A stretch of 64,000 bases of DNA from an uncultured Bryobacteraceae bacterium (GTDB taxonomy: Bacteria > Acidobacteriota > Terriglobia > Bryobacterales > Bryobacteraceae). Position 1 is the first letter of the stretch, and every line of letters starts with the position of its first letter. Below, one piece after another: positions 51,029 to 59,631 of the stretch. Below the pieces are notes generated by a model. The model was not told the origin of the DNA. It saw only the letters and a list, made by a program, of their open reading frames with translations, and ran no database searches. A program made the translations under genes and the position numbers. The stretch spans positions 62,001 through 126,000 of the forward strand of contig CALKXJ010000016.1 in the NCBI GenBank assembly GCA_938003835.1, given 5' to 3'.

Positions 51029-52113
51029 GCGGCTGCGAGTTCGTCCAGGGCCGCCTGCGCGGCTTCGAGCACTAGCGCTTCATCCAACCCTGAGACCACC
51101 TTCACTTCGCCGATGCGCACCGGCAGCACGAAATGAATGCGCCCGTGCACGGTCTTCTTGTCGCGCACCAGGCGCGCGACCAGGTTCGCCGCGGAGATCC
51201 CACCAAGCGACGGGATCGGGCCGTAGAGGGTGATCGCCCGGAGGATCTCGTCGCGGTCGGCGCCGGCGAGATACCCGGCGCGGTGGGCCAGGTGCGTGGC
51301 CGCGCGCATGCCGTAAGCGACCGCCTCGCCATGGAGCAGGCGTGCGTAGCCCGTCTCGGCTTCGAGTGCATGGCCGAGCGTGTGACCGAAATTCAGGATG
51401 CGGCGCAAGTCGCTCTCCCTTTCATCCGCGCTGACCACCTCGGCCTTGATCGCCACCGCCTGCGCCACCATCTCGGGGACGACATCCGGATCGAGGTCGA
51501 GAATCCGGTCGCGCTCCTCGACCATCAGGCGAAAGAGCCGCTCGCTGCGGATGATGCCGGTTTTGAGGACCTCGTAGAGGCCGGCGCGGTACTCGCGTTC
51601 GGGCAGGGTGGCCAGCACGTCCGGATCGATCAGGACGGCGAGCGGCTGGTGGAAAGCGCCGACGAGGTTCTTTCCCGCCTCCAGGTTTACGCCGGTCTTG
51701 CCGCCCACGCCGGCGTCGACCTGAGCCAGCAGGGTCGTGGGCGCCTGGATCACGGGAATGCCGCGCATGAAGGTGGCCGCGAGAAAGCCGCCGAGATCGT
51801 TGACGATGCCGCCGCCGAAGGCCACCACGACGCTGGTGCGGTCGCCGCCGCGCGTGGCCATCTGCTCGGCCAGCGCCTCGAGCTCGGCCAGGCGCTTGCG
51901 CTCCTCTCCGCCCGGAAACAGGAGAACTTCATAGGCGCGGCCGGCCAACGGGGCCTCGATGCGCCTGCCGTGAAGCTCCCAGACGTCGGCGGTAGTGACG
52001 ACGAAGATCTTGCCGGCGCCGCGCGGCAGGTGCTCGGCGAGAGCGCCGAGCGCGCCGGGCGCCACCAGCACCGGGTAGGAGCGCGGCTGGGTCGCCACGA
52101 CGAAGGAGGGCAT
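51025..52113 (-). CDS. aroB: 3-dehydroquinate synthase
   Basis: NAD- and metal-dependent second step of the shikimate pathway, 362 residues. FGGGIVNDLGGFLAATFMRG, PTTLLAQVDAGVGGKTGVN, GKNLVGAFHQP, YEVLKTGII and LNFGHTLGHALEAETGY with metal His residues. Starts at ATG 52113, only 14 bases from nadB on the other strand. Overlaps ubiE downstream by four bases. Confidence 0.95.
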   Translation of the reverse strand: MPSFVVATQPRSYPVLVAPGALGALAEHLPRGAGKIFVVTTADVWELHGRRIEAPLAGRAYEVLLFPGGEERKRLAELEALAEQMATRGGDRTSVVVAFGGGIVNDLGGFLAATFMRGIPVIQAPTTLLAQVDAGVGGKTGVNLEAGKNLVGAFHQPLAVLIDPDVLATLPEREYRAGLYEVLKTGIIRSERLFRLMVEERDRILDLDPDVVPEMVAQAVAIKAEVVSADERESDLRRILNFGHTLGHALEAETGYARLLHGEAVAYGMRAATHLAHRAGYLAGADRDEILRAITLYGPIPSLGGISAANLVARLVRDKKTVHGRIHFVLPVRIGEVKVVSGLDEALVLEAAQAALDELAAA

Positions 52114-52127
52114 ACCATCGTTGTAAC

Positions 52128-53696
52128 ATGAAGATTACGGGACCAGAAGCCGAACCGATTCGAACGGACTTCCTCGTCGTCGGCGCCGGAGTCGCCGGCC
52201 TGCGGGCCGCCATCGAGCTGGCGGCGGCCGGACGCGTGCTCGTGGTGGCCAAGGACGCGCTCGAGGAATCCTCTTCCCAGTACGCGCAAGGAGGGATCGC
52301 CGCGGCGCTCAGTGACGAAGACCGTGTCGAGCTGCACGAGCAGGATACGCTCGCGGCCGGCGACGGGCTCTGCGATCCGAAGGCGGTCCGGGTGCTGGTC
52401 GAAGAAGGCCCGGGCGCCATCCAGGAACTGATCGAGTGGGGCGCCCAGTTCGATCGCGAAGGCTCCCGTCTGGCTTTCACCCGCGAGGGCGCGCACAGCC
52501 GGCGGCGCGTGCTGCACGCCCACGGCGACTCGACCGGGCGCGAGATCTCGCGGACGCTGTACTTGAAGGCCGCTTCGCTCGCCAACGTCAGCTTCCGCAG
52601 CTTCTCCGCCGTCACCGACCTGTTGCTGCATGACGGTGAGGTGGCCGGCGCGCTGGCTTGCGATGAGCGGGCCCGCACGGCCGTGCCGATCTACGCGCGG
52701 GCGGTGCTGCTGGCCACGGGCGGCCTGGGCTGCGTCTACGCCGATACCACCAACCCGGACGTGGCCACCGGCGACGGCGTGGCGACGGCCTACTTTGCCG
52801 GAGCCGAGATCAGCGATATCGAATTCGTGCAGTTTCACCCGACGGCGCTCCACGTGGAGGGAGCGCCGCGGTTCCTGCTCTCGGAGGCGTTGCGCGGCGA
52901 GGGCGCCCTGCTGAGGAACTCGGCCGGCGAGCGCTTCATGCCGCGCTATCACCCAATGGCGGAGTTGGCGCCGCGCGATGTGGTCTCGCGCGCGATCGTC
53001 AGCGAGATGCGCCGCGAGGGGGCGCCGCATGTCTACCTAGACCTGACGCACCTGGACGGCGACTTCATCCGCAACCGGTTCCCGCGCATCTATCAGACCT
53101 GCTTGCAGCATGGGGTGGATCTGGCGCGGCAGCCGGCGCCGGTCCATCCGGCGGCGCATTACGCCATGGGCGGCGTGCGCACGGATCTGGACGGGCGGAC
53201 GAGCCTGAAGCGGCTGTTCGCGGCGGGCGAGGTGGCGGCTACGGGCGTGCACGGCGCCAACCGGCTGGCGAGCAACTCGCTGCTCGAGGGCATCGTCTAC
53301 GGAGCGCGCGCCGGCCGCGCGATGCGGGAATTCTGCGACGCGCCGTGGCTCGAGGGCGAGCCGCCGGCCGAGCCGCGTTTTCCGGACTTCGAGGTGAGCG
53401 AACTGCGGCGGCTGGCGACCGAGCGTTGCGGGATCATCCGCAGCGGCCCGGAGCTCGAGCGGCTGCTCGAGGAGCTGAATGCCCGACCCTTTGTCACCGC
53501 GCCGGAGCGGCGGCGGGCGCTTTACGAGTTGCGCAGCATCCACACCGTGATCCGGCTGATTGCCGAATGCGCGCTGGCGCGACGGGAAAGCCGCGGCGCG
53601 CACTACCGCGTCGATTACCCCGAGAAGCGCCCGGAGTTTCAGAAGCACTCGCTCCTTCGGCTAGGTTGCGGGGTGCGCTTCCTCGAAAATCGGTGA
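52128..53696 (+). CDS. nadB: L-aspartate oxidase
   Basis: FAD enzyme of de novo NAD synthesis, 522 residues, oxidising aspartate to iminoaspartate. VVGAGVAGLRAAIELA (FAD), SSSQYAQGGIAAAL, HAHGDSTGREISRTLY, EFVQFHPTALHVEG, RGEGALLRNSAGERFM and HPAAHYAMGGVRTDLDGRTSL mark it. The ATG at 52128 is only 14 bases from the aroB ATG; an AAGGAGGG (52104-52111) lies too far upstream for normal use, so initiation may be leaderless. nadA and nadC are not in the window. Confidence 0.94.
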   Translation: MKITGPEAEPIRTDFLVVGAGVAGLRAAIELAAAGRVLVVAKDALEESSSQYAQGGIAAALSDEDRVELHEQDTLAAGDGLCDPKAVRVLVEEGPGAIQELIEWGAQFDREGSRLAFTREGAHSRRRVLHAHGDSTGREISRTLYLKAASLANVSFRSFSAVTDLLLHDGEVAGALACDERARTAVPIYARAVLLATGGLGCVYADTTNPDVATGDGVATAYFAGAEISDIEFVQFHPTALHVEGAPRFLLSEALRGEGALLRNSAGERFMPRYHPMAELAPRDVVSRAIVSEMRREGAPHVYLDLTHLDGDFIRNRFPRIYQTCLQHGVDLARQPAPVHPAAHYAMGGVRTDLDGRTSLKRLFAAGEVAATGVHGANRLASNSLLEGIVYGARAGRAMREFCDAPWLEGEPPAEPRFPDFEVSELRRLATERCGIIRSGPELERLLEELNARPFVTAPERRRALYELRSIHTVIRLIAECALARRESRGAHYRVDYPEKRPEFQKHSLLRLGCGVRFLENR

Positions 53697-53710
53697 CAGT
53701 ATACGCAATC

Positions 53711-53751
53711 CCCAATTTCGCCCGGCCGTGAGGACGGGGCGGGTAATTGGG
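53711..53751. terminator. Hairpin between convergent genes, possible two-way terminator
   Basis: CCCAATT (53711-53717) pairs with AATTGGG (53745-53751), and an inner CGCCC (53719-53723) with GGGCG (53737-53741). It separates the ends of nadB and the 53754 gene. There is no T-tract, so Rho-independent action is not assured. Confidence 0.5.
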
Positions 53752-53753
53752 CT

Positions 53754-54314
53754 TCACTCAGGGCTTGACTCGATCGCCGCGCCTGCCTGACCCTGCGAGA
53801 GGTTGGCCGCGGCTTCATTGGAGGCTACGATCTTCACAGCAAAAGATCTATCGTCGAGCCTCGCGCCAAGGCGGTAGCCGAGAACGCCTAGGATGATCGG
53901 CAAGCCGGCCACCGTAAAGGCAAGAGCCGCCGAGTTCACGCTCTCGGGCAGTCCGCCGCGATACCTCGCTGCCGTGATTACCCACGGCGCGGCAATGCCG
54001 GCGACGGCCAAGAGCGGCCGCGCCGGACCTTTGTGGAGCCGGACCTGGATCTGACCGAAGAGTTCTCTTGGGAAGCGGCGAATACCCTTTCGGCGTCCCG
54101 GCTCGGAGGTCTTCGTGACGTCGATCTCCAGCGCGTCGGGCGCCACTTTGACCACGATTCCCTTGATCCGGATGCCATCGAGCAGCACGCTCTCGATTCG
54201 GCGGCCCTCGACGAGCGGCCCGAGCTCCTCCCAGCTTGCCTCCACCACCGGCCGCTCGCGCGCAGGAGCCACCGCGACCAGCGAGATCAGCAAAACCAGG
54301 AACCTGAGGGGCAC
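53754..54314 (-). CDS. Secreted/membrane protein with Sm-like region, function unknown
   Basis: About 186 residues, no named family. A signal peptide (PLRFLVLLISLVAVAPARER) is followed by a beta-rich region GPLVEGRRIESVLLDGIRIKGIVVKVAPDALEIDVTK with GRRKGIRRFPRELFGQIQVRL, which resembles an LSm/SH3-like barrel, then two hydrophobic stretches (PLLAVAGIAAPWVITAARY; ALAFTVAGLPIILGVLGYRLG). The tail SQGQAGAAIESSPE is polar. Start is GTG at 54314; the frame is open further. Last of three genes on this strand (mtgA, creatininase-like, this), possibly one transcript. Confidence 0.55.
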   Translation of the reverse strand: MPLRFLVLLISLVAVAPARERPVVEASWEELGPLVEGRRIESVLLDGIRIKGIVVKVAPDALEIDVTKTSEPGRRKGIRRFPRELFGQIQVRLHKGPARPLLAVAGIAAPWVITAARYRGGLPESVNSAALAFTVAGLPIILGVLGYRLGARLDDRSFAVKIVASNEAAANLSQGQAGAAIESSPE

Positions 54315-54363
54315 GAGCGGCCACCATCGTACCACCGGCCGCTGCGGCGCGATGGCCCGCGAG

Positions 54364-55164
54364 TCAGTGATGATCGACGCGCGGGTGAATCTCGCGGGCG
54401 CGCAGGTCTTCGATAACGCGCACCAGGCCGTCGACGGCGCTTTCGAGGAACCGGCGACCTTTCTCCGCCGTCGCCTTGGTCGGATCGCCGAGCGTGCCGG
54501 TGCGCGAGTAGCGGCTGAAAAACTCCTGGAAGTAGACCGGCGAAGCCTTCTCGAGATCCCAATAGAAGAACTCGGAGCGCTGGGGCGGGAAGTCGGGCTC
54601 GGCCTTGTCCATCTGGACCAAGTCGCCGCGCAGGTACAGCAGCACGGAGGTCTCGAGCTCGCAGGCGTGCGCCATGCCGCCGGGCCAGGCCGACTCGCGC
54701 AGTTCGGCAAGAAGCGCGCGGTCGACGAGGTTCCACCAGGGCACCATGGCGCAGATGGCCTCGGTCTGGTTGGTGACGAGGCGCGCGGCGATATCGAGAA
54801 ACGGCACGTTGCTGCCGTGGCCATTCACCAGCAGGATCCTCCGGAAGCCGTGATGGGCGAGGCTCTTGCCGATGTCGGTGATGTAATCGATGAACGTGTG
54901 CCCGGCAATGGCGATGGTGCCGGGGAAGTCCAGATGGTGTTCGTTGAAGGCGTAATAGACGGGCGGCATCAGCACGGCCTGCTCGGGGATGCGCTCGACG
55001 GCGCGGCGGGCGACTTCGCTCGCAGTCAACACATCGGTCACGAGCGGCAGGTGCGGCCCGTGCTGCTCGATCGTGCCGACGGCGAGCACAGGCACGCGGT
55101 TTTGGGCGACGGCCTCGCGGATCTCGGGCCAGGTGAATTCTTCGTAACGGTATTTCACACTCAC
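54364..55164 (-). CDS. Creatininase family amidohydrolase-like protein
   Basis: Metal-dependent enzyme of 266 residues in the creatininase superfamily (creatininase, MftE-type peptidases, others). Motifs: VPVLAVGTIEQHGPHLPLVTDVLTASEVARRA (metal Glu, His, Asp), MPPVYYAFNEHHLDFPGTIAI, LLVNGHGSNVPFLDIAARLV (NGHGxN), and AHACELETSVLLYL (Glu). No mycofactocin genes are nearby, so a general amidohydrolase role is likelier. It lies 32 bases after mtgA. Confidence 0.85.
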   Translation of the reverse strand: MSVKYRYEEFTWPEIREAVAQNRVPVLAVGTIEQHGPHLPLVTDVLTASEVARRAVERIPEQAVLMPPVYYAFNEHHLDFPGTIAIAGHTFIDYITDIGKSLAHHGFRRILLVNGHGSNVPFLDIAARLVTNQTEAICAMVPWWNLVDRALLAELRESAWPGGMAHACELETSVLLYLRGDLVQMDKAEPDFPPQRSEFFYWDLEKASPVYFQEFFSRYSRTGTLGDPTKATAEKGRRFLESAVDGLVRVIEDLRAREIHPRVDHH

Positions 55165-55196
55165 GGGATCAGCCTCCTCGAGCGCCGGGCCTGCCG

Positions 55197-55916
55197 CTAC
55201 CAGCCCATCCGGCTCATCCGCTCCAGGATCTCGGCGCTCAGGCTGTCCATTTTCTCAGGGCGGCGCGTGCGGGGGGCGGGCAGACAGGCGGCCAGGCGGG
55301 CGGCCTGCTCCCGGTCGAGCCTGGCGGCGGGAATGCCGTAGTAGTGCCGGGCGGCCGCCTCCGCGCCGTAGATGCCGCGCCCCCATTCGACGACGTTCAG
55401 ATAAAGCTCGAGGATACGCTTCTTGGAAAGGATCCGCTCAGCGGCGGGCGCCAGCACGAACTCCGCCGGCTTGCGGATCGGGTAGGTGGTCAGGAAGAGA
55501 TTCTTGACGAGCTGCTGGGTGATGGTGGAGACGCCGCGGAGGCGGCCCCGCGGGATCTCCTGCTCCCAGACCTTGCGGATCTCCTCCCAGTCGATGCCGC
55601 GATGCAGATAGAAGCGGCCGTCCTCGGCGGCGATGACGGCGTGCCTCAAGTGCGGGCTGATTCGCTCGAGCGGCACGAACCGGTAACGCTTGAAGTAAGG
55701 CTCGCGCTCCCAGAACGCCTCGACGCGCCGCTGGAGGTGGACGACGGTGAACGGGGGATCGACCGAGCGCAGGGCGAACAGAAGCGCCACCGAGAGGATG
55801 AGCCACGCGGCAACGGCCGCGACCAGCCCCACGAGCAGGCGCCGGAAAAAGCGCCCCCCTGACTTCGTGCGGCGTAACCGACTCGACGGGGCGTGGCTGC
55901 GCGCCCGGCCGCCCAT
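55197..55916 (-). CDS. mtgA: Monofunctional peptidoglycan transglycosylase
   Basis: Membrane-anchored GT51 enzyme of 239 residues that polymerises lipid II. One helix near 24-46 (RRLLVGLVAAVAAWLILSVALLFAL), then AVIAAEDGRFYLHRGIDWEEI with catalytic Glu, GVSTITQQLVKNLFL, and RILELYLNVVEWGRGIYGAEAAARHYY. Lacks the transpeptidase domain of bifunctional PBPs. Ends ERMSRMGW. First gene of the creatininase-like run. Confidence 0.93.
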   Translation of the reverse strand: MGGRARSHAPSSRLRRTKSGGRFFRRLLVGLVAAVAAWLILSVALLFALRSVDPPFTVVHLQRRVEAFWEREPYFKRYRFVPLERISPHLRHAVIAAEDGRFYLHRGIDWEEIRKVWEQEIPRGRLRGVSTITQQLVKNLFLTTYPIRKPAEFVLAPAAERILSKKRILELYLNVVEWGRGIYGAEAAARHYYGIPAARLDREQAARLAACLPAPRTRRPEKMDSLSAEILERMSRMGW

Positions 55917-55929
55917 GCCCGGCGGATGG

Positions 55930-56196
55930 TTACGAAGCGGCCGGCCGGACCTTCTTGCCGAGCTCCTTCACTGTGCTGTCGGCGGCCTGTTTGCCGCGCT
56001 CGATCAACTCGCGGCCCTTCTCGATCAGATCCTCGCCGAGGTCCTCGAGGTATTCCTGGACATCCTCGGCGGTGCGGACGATGCGGCGCCGCGTGCGCTC
56101 ACCGGAAGCGGGCGCATAGAGCAGGGCGACGGCGGCGCCCACCGCCACACCCGCCAGGAACCAAACCACACCCGGCACATCTGCGTTTCGCTTCAT
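55930..56196 (-). CDS. YtxH/gas-vesicle-like small membrane protein
   Basis: An 88-residue protein: one hydrophobic helix (GVVWFLAGVAVGAAVALLYAP) ending in the ASGERTRRRI motif of YtxH proteins, then an alpha-helical tail (LEDLGEDLIEKGRELIERGKQAADSTVKELGKKV) suited to a coiled coil. YtxH proteins are general stress or cell-envelope proteins of unclear function. ATG at 56196 has GAAGGAGGAG in front; the frame is open to 56220. Lies 13 bases upstream of mtgA on the same strand. Confidence 0.8.
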   Translation of the reverse strand: MKRNADVPGVVWFLAGVAVGAAVALLYAPASGERTRRRIVRTAEDVQEYLEDLGEDLIEKGRELIERGKQAADSTVKELGKKVRPAAS

Positions 56197-56244
56197 GGCT
56201 CCTCCTTCAGGGTTTCCCAATCCTAAAGTAGCAAAGGCGCCGGC

Positions 56245-58539
56245 CTAGCGGACGCGGGCCCGGCGCAACGTCTCCCGCGCAGCGGCTTGGTTACCCTGCG
56301 CCGCGTGGATCTCGGCGAGCAGCCGGAAGCCGTCGGCGTAACCGGGATGGCGCCGGGTGAGATCCTCCAGCACCGCCCGGGCCTGGTCCAGCGCACCACC
56401 GCGGCTCAGATAAAACGCCAACGTATAGGCGTATCTGGGCTCTTCCGGCCGCGTCTCGGCGGCCTTGCGGCACCAGAAAAGCGCGCGTTCAAGACTCGCC
56501 GGGGCCTCGAGTACACAGAGGTTGTAAGCCGCGGCAGCCAGGGTCGAGTCGGCGGCCCAGGCACGTTCGAGAACCTGTTTGGCCTCGACGTGGCGTCCCA
56601 GCTCGCCGAGCAAGAGGCCCAGGTTGAAGTTGGCGGCCGCGCTTTGCGGCTCGATCCGGAGCGCGGCGCGCAGCGCGCTCTCGGCCTGGTCGTTCCGGCC
56701 CGCCAAATTGTAGGCCAGCGAGATGTTTACCAGGGCGGGAACATGGCGGGGGTCGATCTTCAAGGCCGTTTCGAGTTCGGCGAGTGCGCGATCGAGATCG
56801 CCCTGACCGAGATAGTAGTTGCCCAGATTGACCCGGGAGCCGGGATCGTCCGGACGCACGCGCATGGAGGCCTCGAACTCGGCGGCGGCGCGCGCGACTC
56901 GCCGATGGTCCAGGGCCTCGAGCCGGCTCTCGGAGACCCGGCCGAGCGCGGCCGCCGCCCGAACACGGACGAGGCGGAACTCGTCCCCAACAGAGCGCAA
57001 CAGGGCCTGAAGCCGCTGAGGGTGGTTCAAGCCGGCTAGCGCCTCAGCGGCGGCCGCTCGCACCAGCGGCGAAGGATCTTCAAGCGCGGCCAGCACGACC
57101 GGCCACTTTTCCTCCCGTTCACAGCGGCGGAGCAGGCGCAGCAGGGATGCGGCGAAGATCTCGTCGCGTTCCGGCCTGGCCAGATAAGCCAGCATGGCAT
57201 CGAGGCGCGACCAGTCGCTCTTGCGGGCCGCATCGATGAGGGAGGCGCGCTCGAGCACCTCTCGCTGATAATCACGCTTTCGCCAGCGGCGCACCCAGGC
57301 GTCGGCCCAGGCCGCGTCCTTGTCGATGTGACACGAGTTGCAGGCGTTGGGCGAGCCGAAGCGAAGCGTGGCAGCCGGCGCAGGCGGAAGCATCGAATGG
57401 TCGCTGCGACGCATGCGGGCGAACTCGGTGGAAGGCATGTGACAGGCGACGCAGCGGCCGGCGGGGCTGGTGGCCGGATGGTGCGAGTGGGCAGCGGGAT
57501 CGGCGACCTTGTCCTGGTGACAGGGCAGGCAGGCCTGATTGGCCGTTTCCGGTGACTCGAAACGATAGCGGCCGCTCGAGGTGTGACAGTGCAGGCAGTC
57601 GAGCTGGCCGGCCTTGACACACGGGCTCATCCGCCAGGAGGTGTAGGTGTAGTTCTCGCCCAGGTCGCGGCCGTCGGGGTAGTAGTCGGGATGCTCGAGC
57701 GTAACGAGGTCGTAGTGATCGAAGAAGCGCTCGCCGGGGCGGAACTCCGCGCTGAGCGGGATCATCTTGGCGTGACAGGGCGCGCAAAGGCTGTTGACCT
57801 GCTCTGGCGAAAAAGCGCCGGTGCGCAGGATGCGCGGGTCTTCCGGCTTGGCGCCGGGCGGGCTCTTCTCGAACAGCTTGACGTGCTCAAGGCCGGGACC
57901 GTGGCAGGTTTCGCAACTGATGCCGGGCTCAGCCCAGCGCGTCCGGTACGTGTCGGTCCCGGGGTCGTAGTGGGTGACGAGCTGGCTGACGTGGCAACTG
58001 TAGCAGGAGGTGTTGAAGGTGAAGGGCCTCTCGCGCCAGTCGAGCGGGCTGTCGGCGCGGTCGGGGAAATGGCGAACGCCGCTCAGGGCGGTGTCGTACC
58101 AACTGCGGCGGCGCACGTCATAGGCCACGGGCAGCACCTGCAAGCGGCCTTTCTCAAGCGGCGTCAGGAAATAGTAGACGTTCTTGCCGCCGAGCGCATG
58201 CGCGATCCGGTAGCGCTTTCGACCGTCGGGGCCGGCTTCGATGACCGCGGATTTGGCCCCGCGGAGCTCTACGCGGTAGCGCCGGTCCCCGATAAGGATC
58301 TCTTCTTGCTGTGGAGCAAGCGTGGCAGCGAGCTCCGCGGTGAACGGCTGCATCGCCAGCCCGTGCCGCGAAGGCGCCCAGCGCGCGTAGAACTCCTCGT
58401 GGCAGGGGCGACACGTGCCGGATCCGGCGATCCGCCCCTCCGGGGACGCCTGCCGGACCTTCACGCTCCAGATCAGATAGGCGGCCATGGCTGCCAACAG
58501 CAGCGCCAGGCCGCCCGCGGCCGCACGCCGCAGGCGCAT
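56245..58539 (-). CDS. Octahaem cytochrome c with HEAT-like and TPR domains
   Basis: A 764-residue exported electron-transfer protein. An N-terminal helix (ALLLAAMAAYLIWSVKV) is followed by eight CxxCH haem sites: CRPCH, CYSCH, CETCH, CAPCH, CLHCH, CLPCH, CVACH, CNSCH, all before residue about 415. The arrangement GTCRPCHEEFYARWAPSRHGLAM, ISCETCHGPGLEH and CVACHMPSTEFARMRRSDHSML resembles cytochrome c554-like multihaem proteins. After it come HEAT-like helices (AALEDPSPLVRAAAAEALAGLNHPQRLQALL) and at least six TPRs (AAEFEASMRVRPDDPGSRVNLGNYY onward). Partner or acceptor unknown. Confidence 0.87.
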   Translation of the reverse strand: MRLRRAAAGGLALLLAAMAAYLIWSVKVRQASPEGRIAGSGTCRPCHEEFYARWAPSRHGLAMQPFTAELAATLAPQQEEILIGDRRYRVELRGAKSAVIEAGPDGRKRYRIAHALGGKNVYYFLTPLEKGRLQVLPVAYDVRRRSWYDTALSGVRHFPDRADSPLDWRERPFTFNTSCYSCHVSQLVTHYDPGTDTYRTRWAEPGISCETCHGPGLEHVKLFEKSPPGAKPEDPRILRTGAFSPEQVNSLCAPCHAKMIPLSAEFRPGERFFDHYDLVTLEHPDYYPDGRDLGENYTYTSWRMSPCVKAGQLDCLHCHTSSGRYRFESPETANQACLPCHQDKVADPAAHSHHPATSPAGRCVACHMPSTEFARMRRSDHSMLPPAPAATLRFGSPNACNSCHIDKDAAWADAWVRRWRKRDYQREVLERASLIDAARKSDWSRLDAMLAYLARPERDEIFAASLLRLLRRCEREEKWPVVLAALEDPSPLVRAAAAEALAGLNHPQRLQALLRSVGDEFRLVRVRAAAALGRVSESRLEALDHRRVARAAAEFEASMRVRPDDPGSRVNLGNYYLGQGDLDRALAELETALKIDPRHVPALVNISLAYNLAGRNDQAESALRAALRIEPQSAAANFNLGLLLGELGRHVEAKQVLERAWAADSTLAAAAYNLCVLEAPASLERALFWCRKAAETRPEEPRYAYTLAFYLSRGGALDQARAVLEDLTRRHPGYADGFRLLAEIHAAQGNQAAARETLRRARVR

Positions 58540-58579
58540 ACCGTCAATATACCCCGCGGCGAAACCTAACCGGGCCGAT

Positions 58580-59332
58580 TCAGGAAATCGGCAGCTCTTC
58601 GCGCAACCGGAAGGTCAGGCGCGTCTCCGAAGGGATCTGAAGGTGCGGCCCTTTCACCGCGGCGACCGCTACGCCGGCGCCACCGCCTGCCGCGGCTCCA
58701 ATGGCCGCACCCCGGCCGCCGCCCGCGATGCCGCCGATAATGGCGCCGAGCGCTGCGCCCCCGCCGGCTTTCTGAGCGGTCTTGCGGCCTTCCCCGGCGG
58801 TCTTGATCTCGGCCGATTCGGTGGCCACGTCATAGGCCCGGCCGCCGACCGTGATGTTGTGCAGTTTCAGCTCGAGCTCGGTGCTGCCGGTCAGACGACC
58901 GCCGGTCTGCGCCCGCGCCACCTGGACCTGGCAGTCGGCGCCTCGCGGGATAACGGTTTGGTTGCCGATTACCACCGGATCGTCAATGCTGCACCGATAC
59001 AGCGTCCCGGCCGCGGTCTCCTGGGCGTCGATGCTGTCGATCATGCGGACCGTGATGACGGTCCCTGCCGGAATAACGGCTCGCGCAGGGGCGGAGGCGG
59101 CCGCCGCGGTTGGGGCAGGAGCCGCCGGCGAGGAACCAAATTCGATCGAGGCCACGTCGGTGAGGGCGTACTGTTTCGTCGAGCCGTCCTGGCCGAGGAA
59201 GCGGATGGTGCGGGCGTCGCCGCCGAGGAACGTCCCCTCCAACACAGCCCCGCTCTTCAGTCTCAGGGTGTCGGCGGCAGCCATTGCGGCCAGAGCCAAG
59301 CCAAGCACAACGAATCGATTCAGCAAGTGCAT
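58580..59332 (-). CDS. Exported glycine-zipper protein of unknown function
   Basis: A 250-residue protein with signal (LNRFVVLGLALAAMAAAD), an Sm-like segment (LRLKSGAVLEGTFLGGDARTIRFLGQDGSTKQYALTDVASIEFG), a low-complexity Ala/Pro linker, a beta domain (VITVRMIDSIDAQETAAGTLYRCSIDDP) and a glycine zipper (GGGAALGAIIGGIAGGGRGAAIGAAAGGGAGVAVAA) that likely crosses the outer or inner membrane. AAGGAGGAG precedes the ATG at 59332. Common architecture in Acidobacteriota; role unclear. Confidence 0.75.
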   Translation of the reverse strand: MHLLNRFVVLGLALAAMAAADTLRLKSGAVLEGTFLGGDARTIRFLGQDGSTKQYALTDVASIEFGSSPAAPAPTAAAASAPARAVIPAGTVITVRMIDSIDAQETAAGTLYRCSIDDPVVIGNQTVIPRGADCQVQVARAQTGGRLTGSTELELKLHNITVGGRAYDVATESAEIKTAGEGRKTAQKAGGGAALGAIIGGIAGGGRGAAIGAAAGGGAGVAVAAVKGPHLQIPSETRLTFRLREELPIS

Positions 59333-59631
59333 TCCGTACACTCCTCCTTCTCTCCTATTGTCTTACTTTCCCTTCGACGCACGGCGGCCCACCCGAGTGT
59401 ACGGCAAAACGATCTGGAGCAAGAATCGCAACCTGCGTCTCGGCCGTTGCGATATATATGGAACCTGTGCGGGCCTCCAAAAGCTGACTTCCGGGAAAAA
59501 GGACAAACAGCAGCTCTGGGGCCGAATCGAGAGTGTCGTCGCTCTCGGGGAAGAGGCTCAAGCCGGCAGCGCCCATTTGCTTTGCACTCGCAGGCCCGGC
59601 TGTGCCCGTCGCGGCCGGAGAGAGGTAGCTG

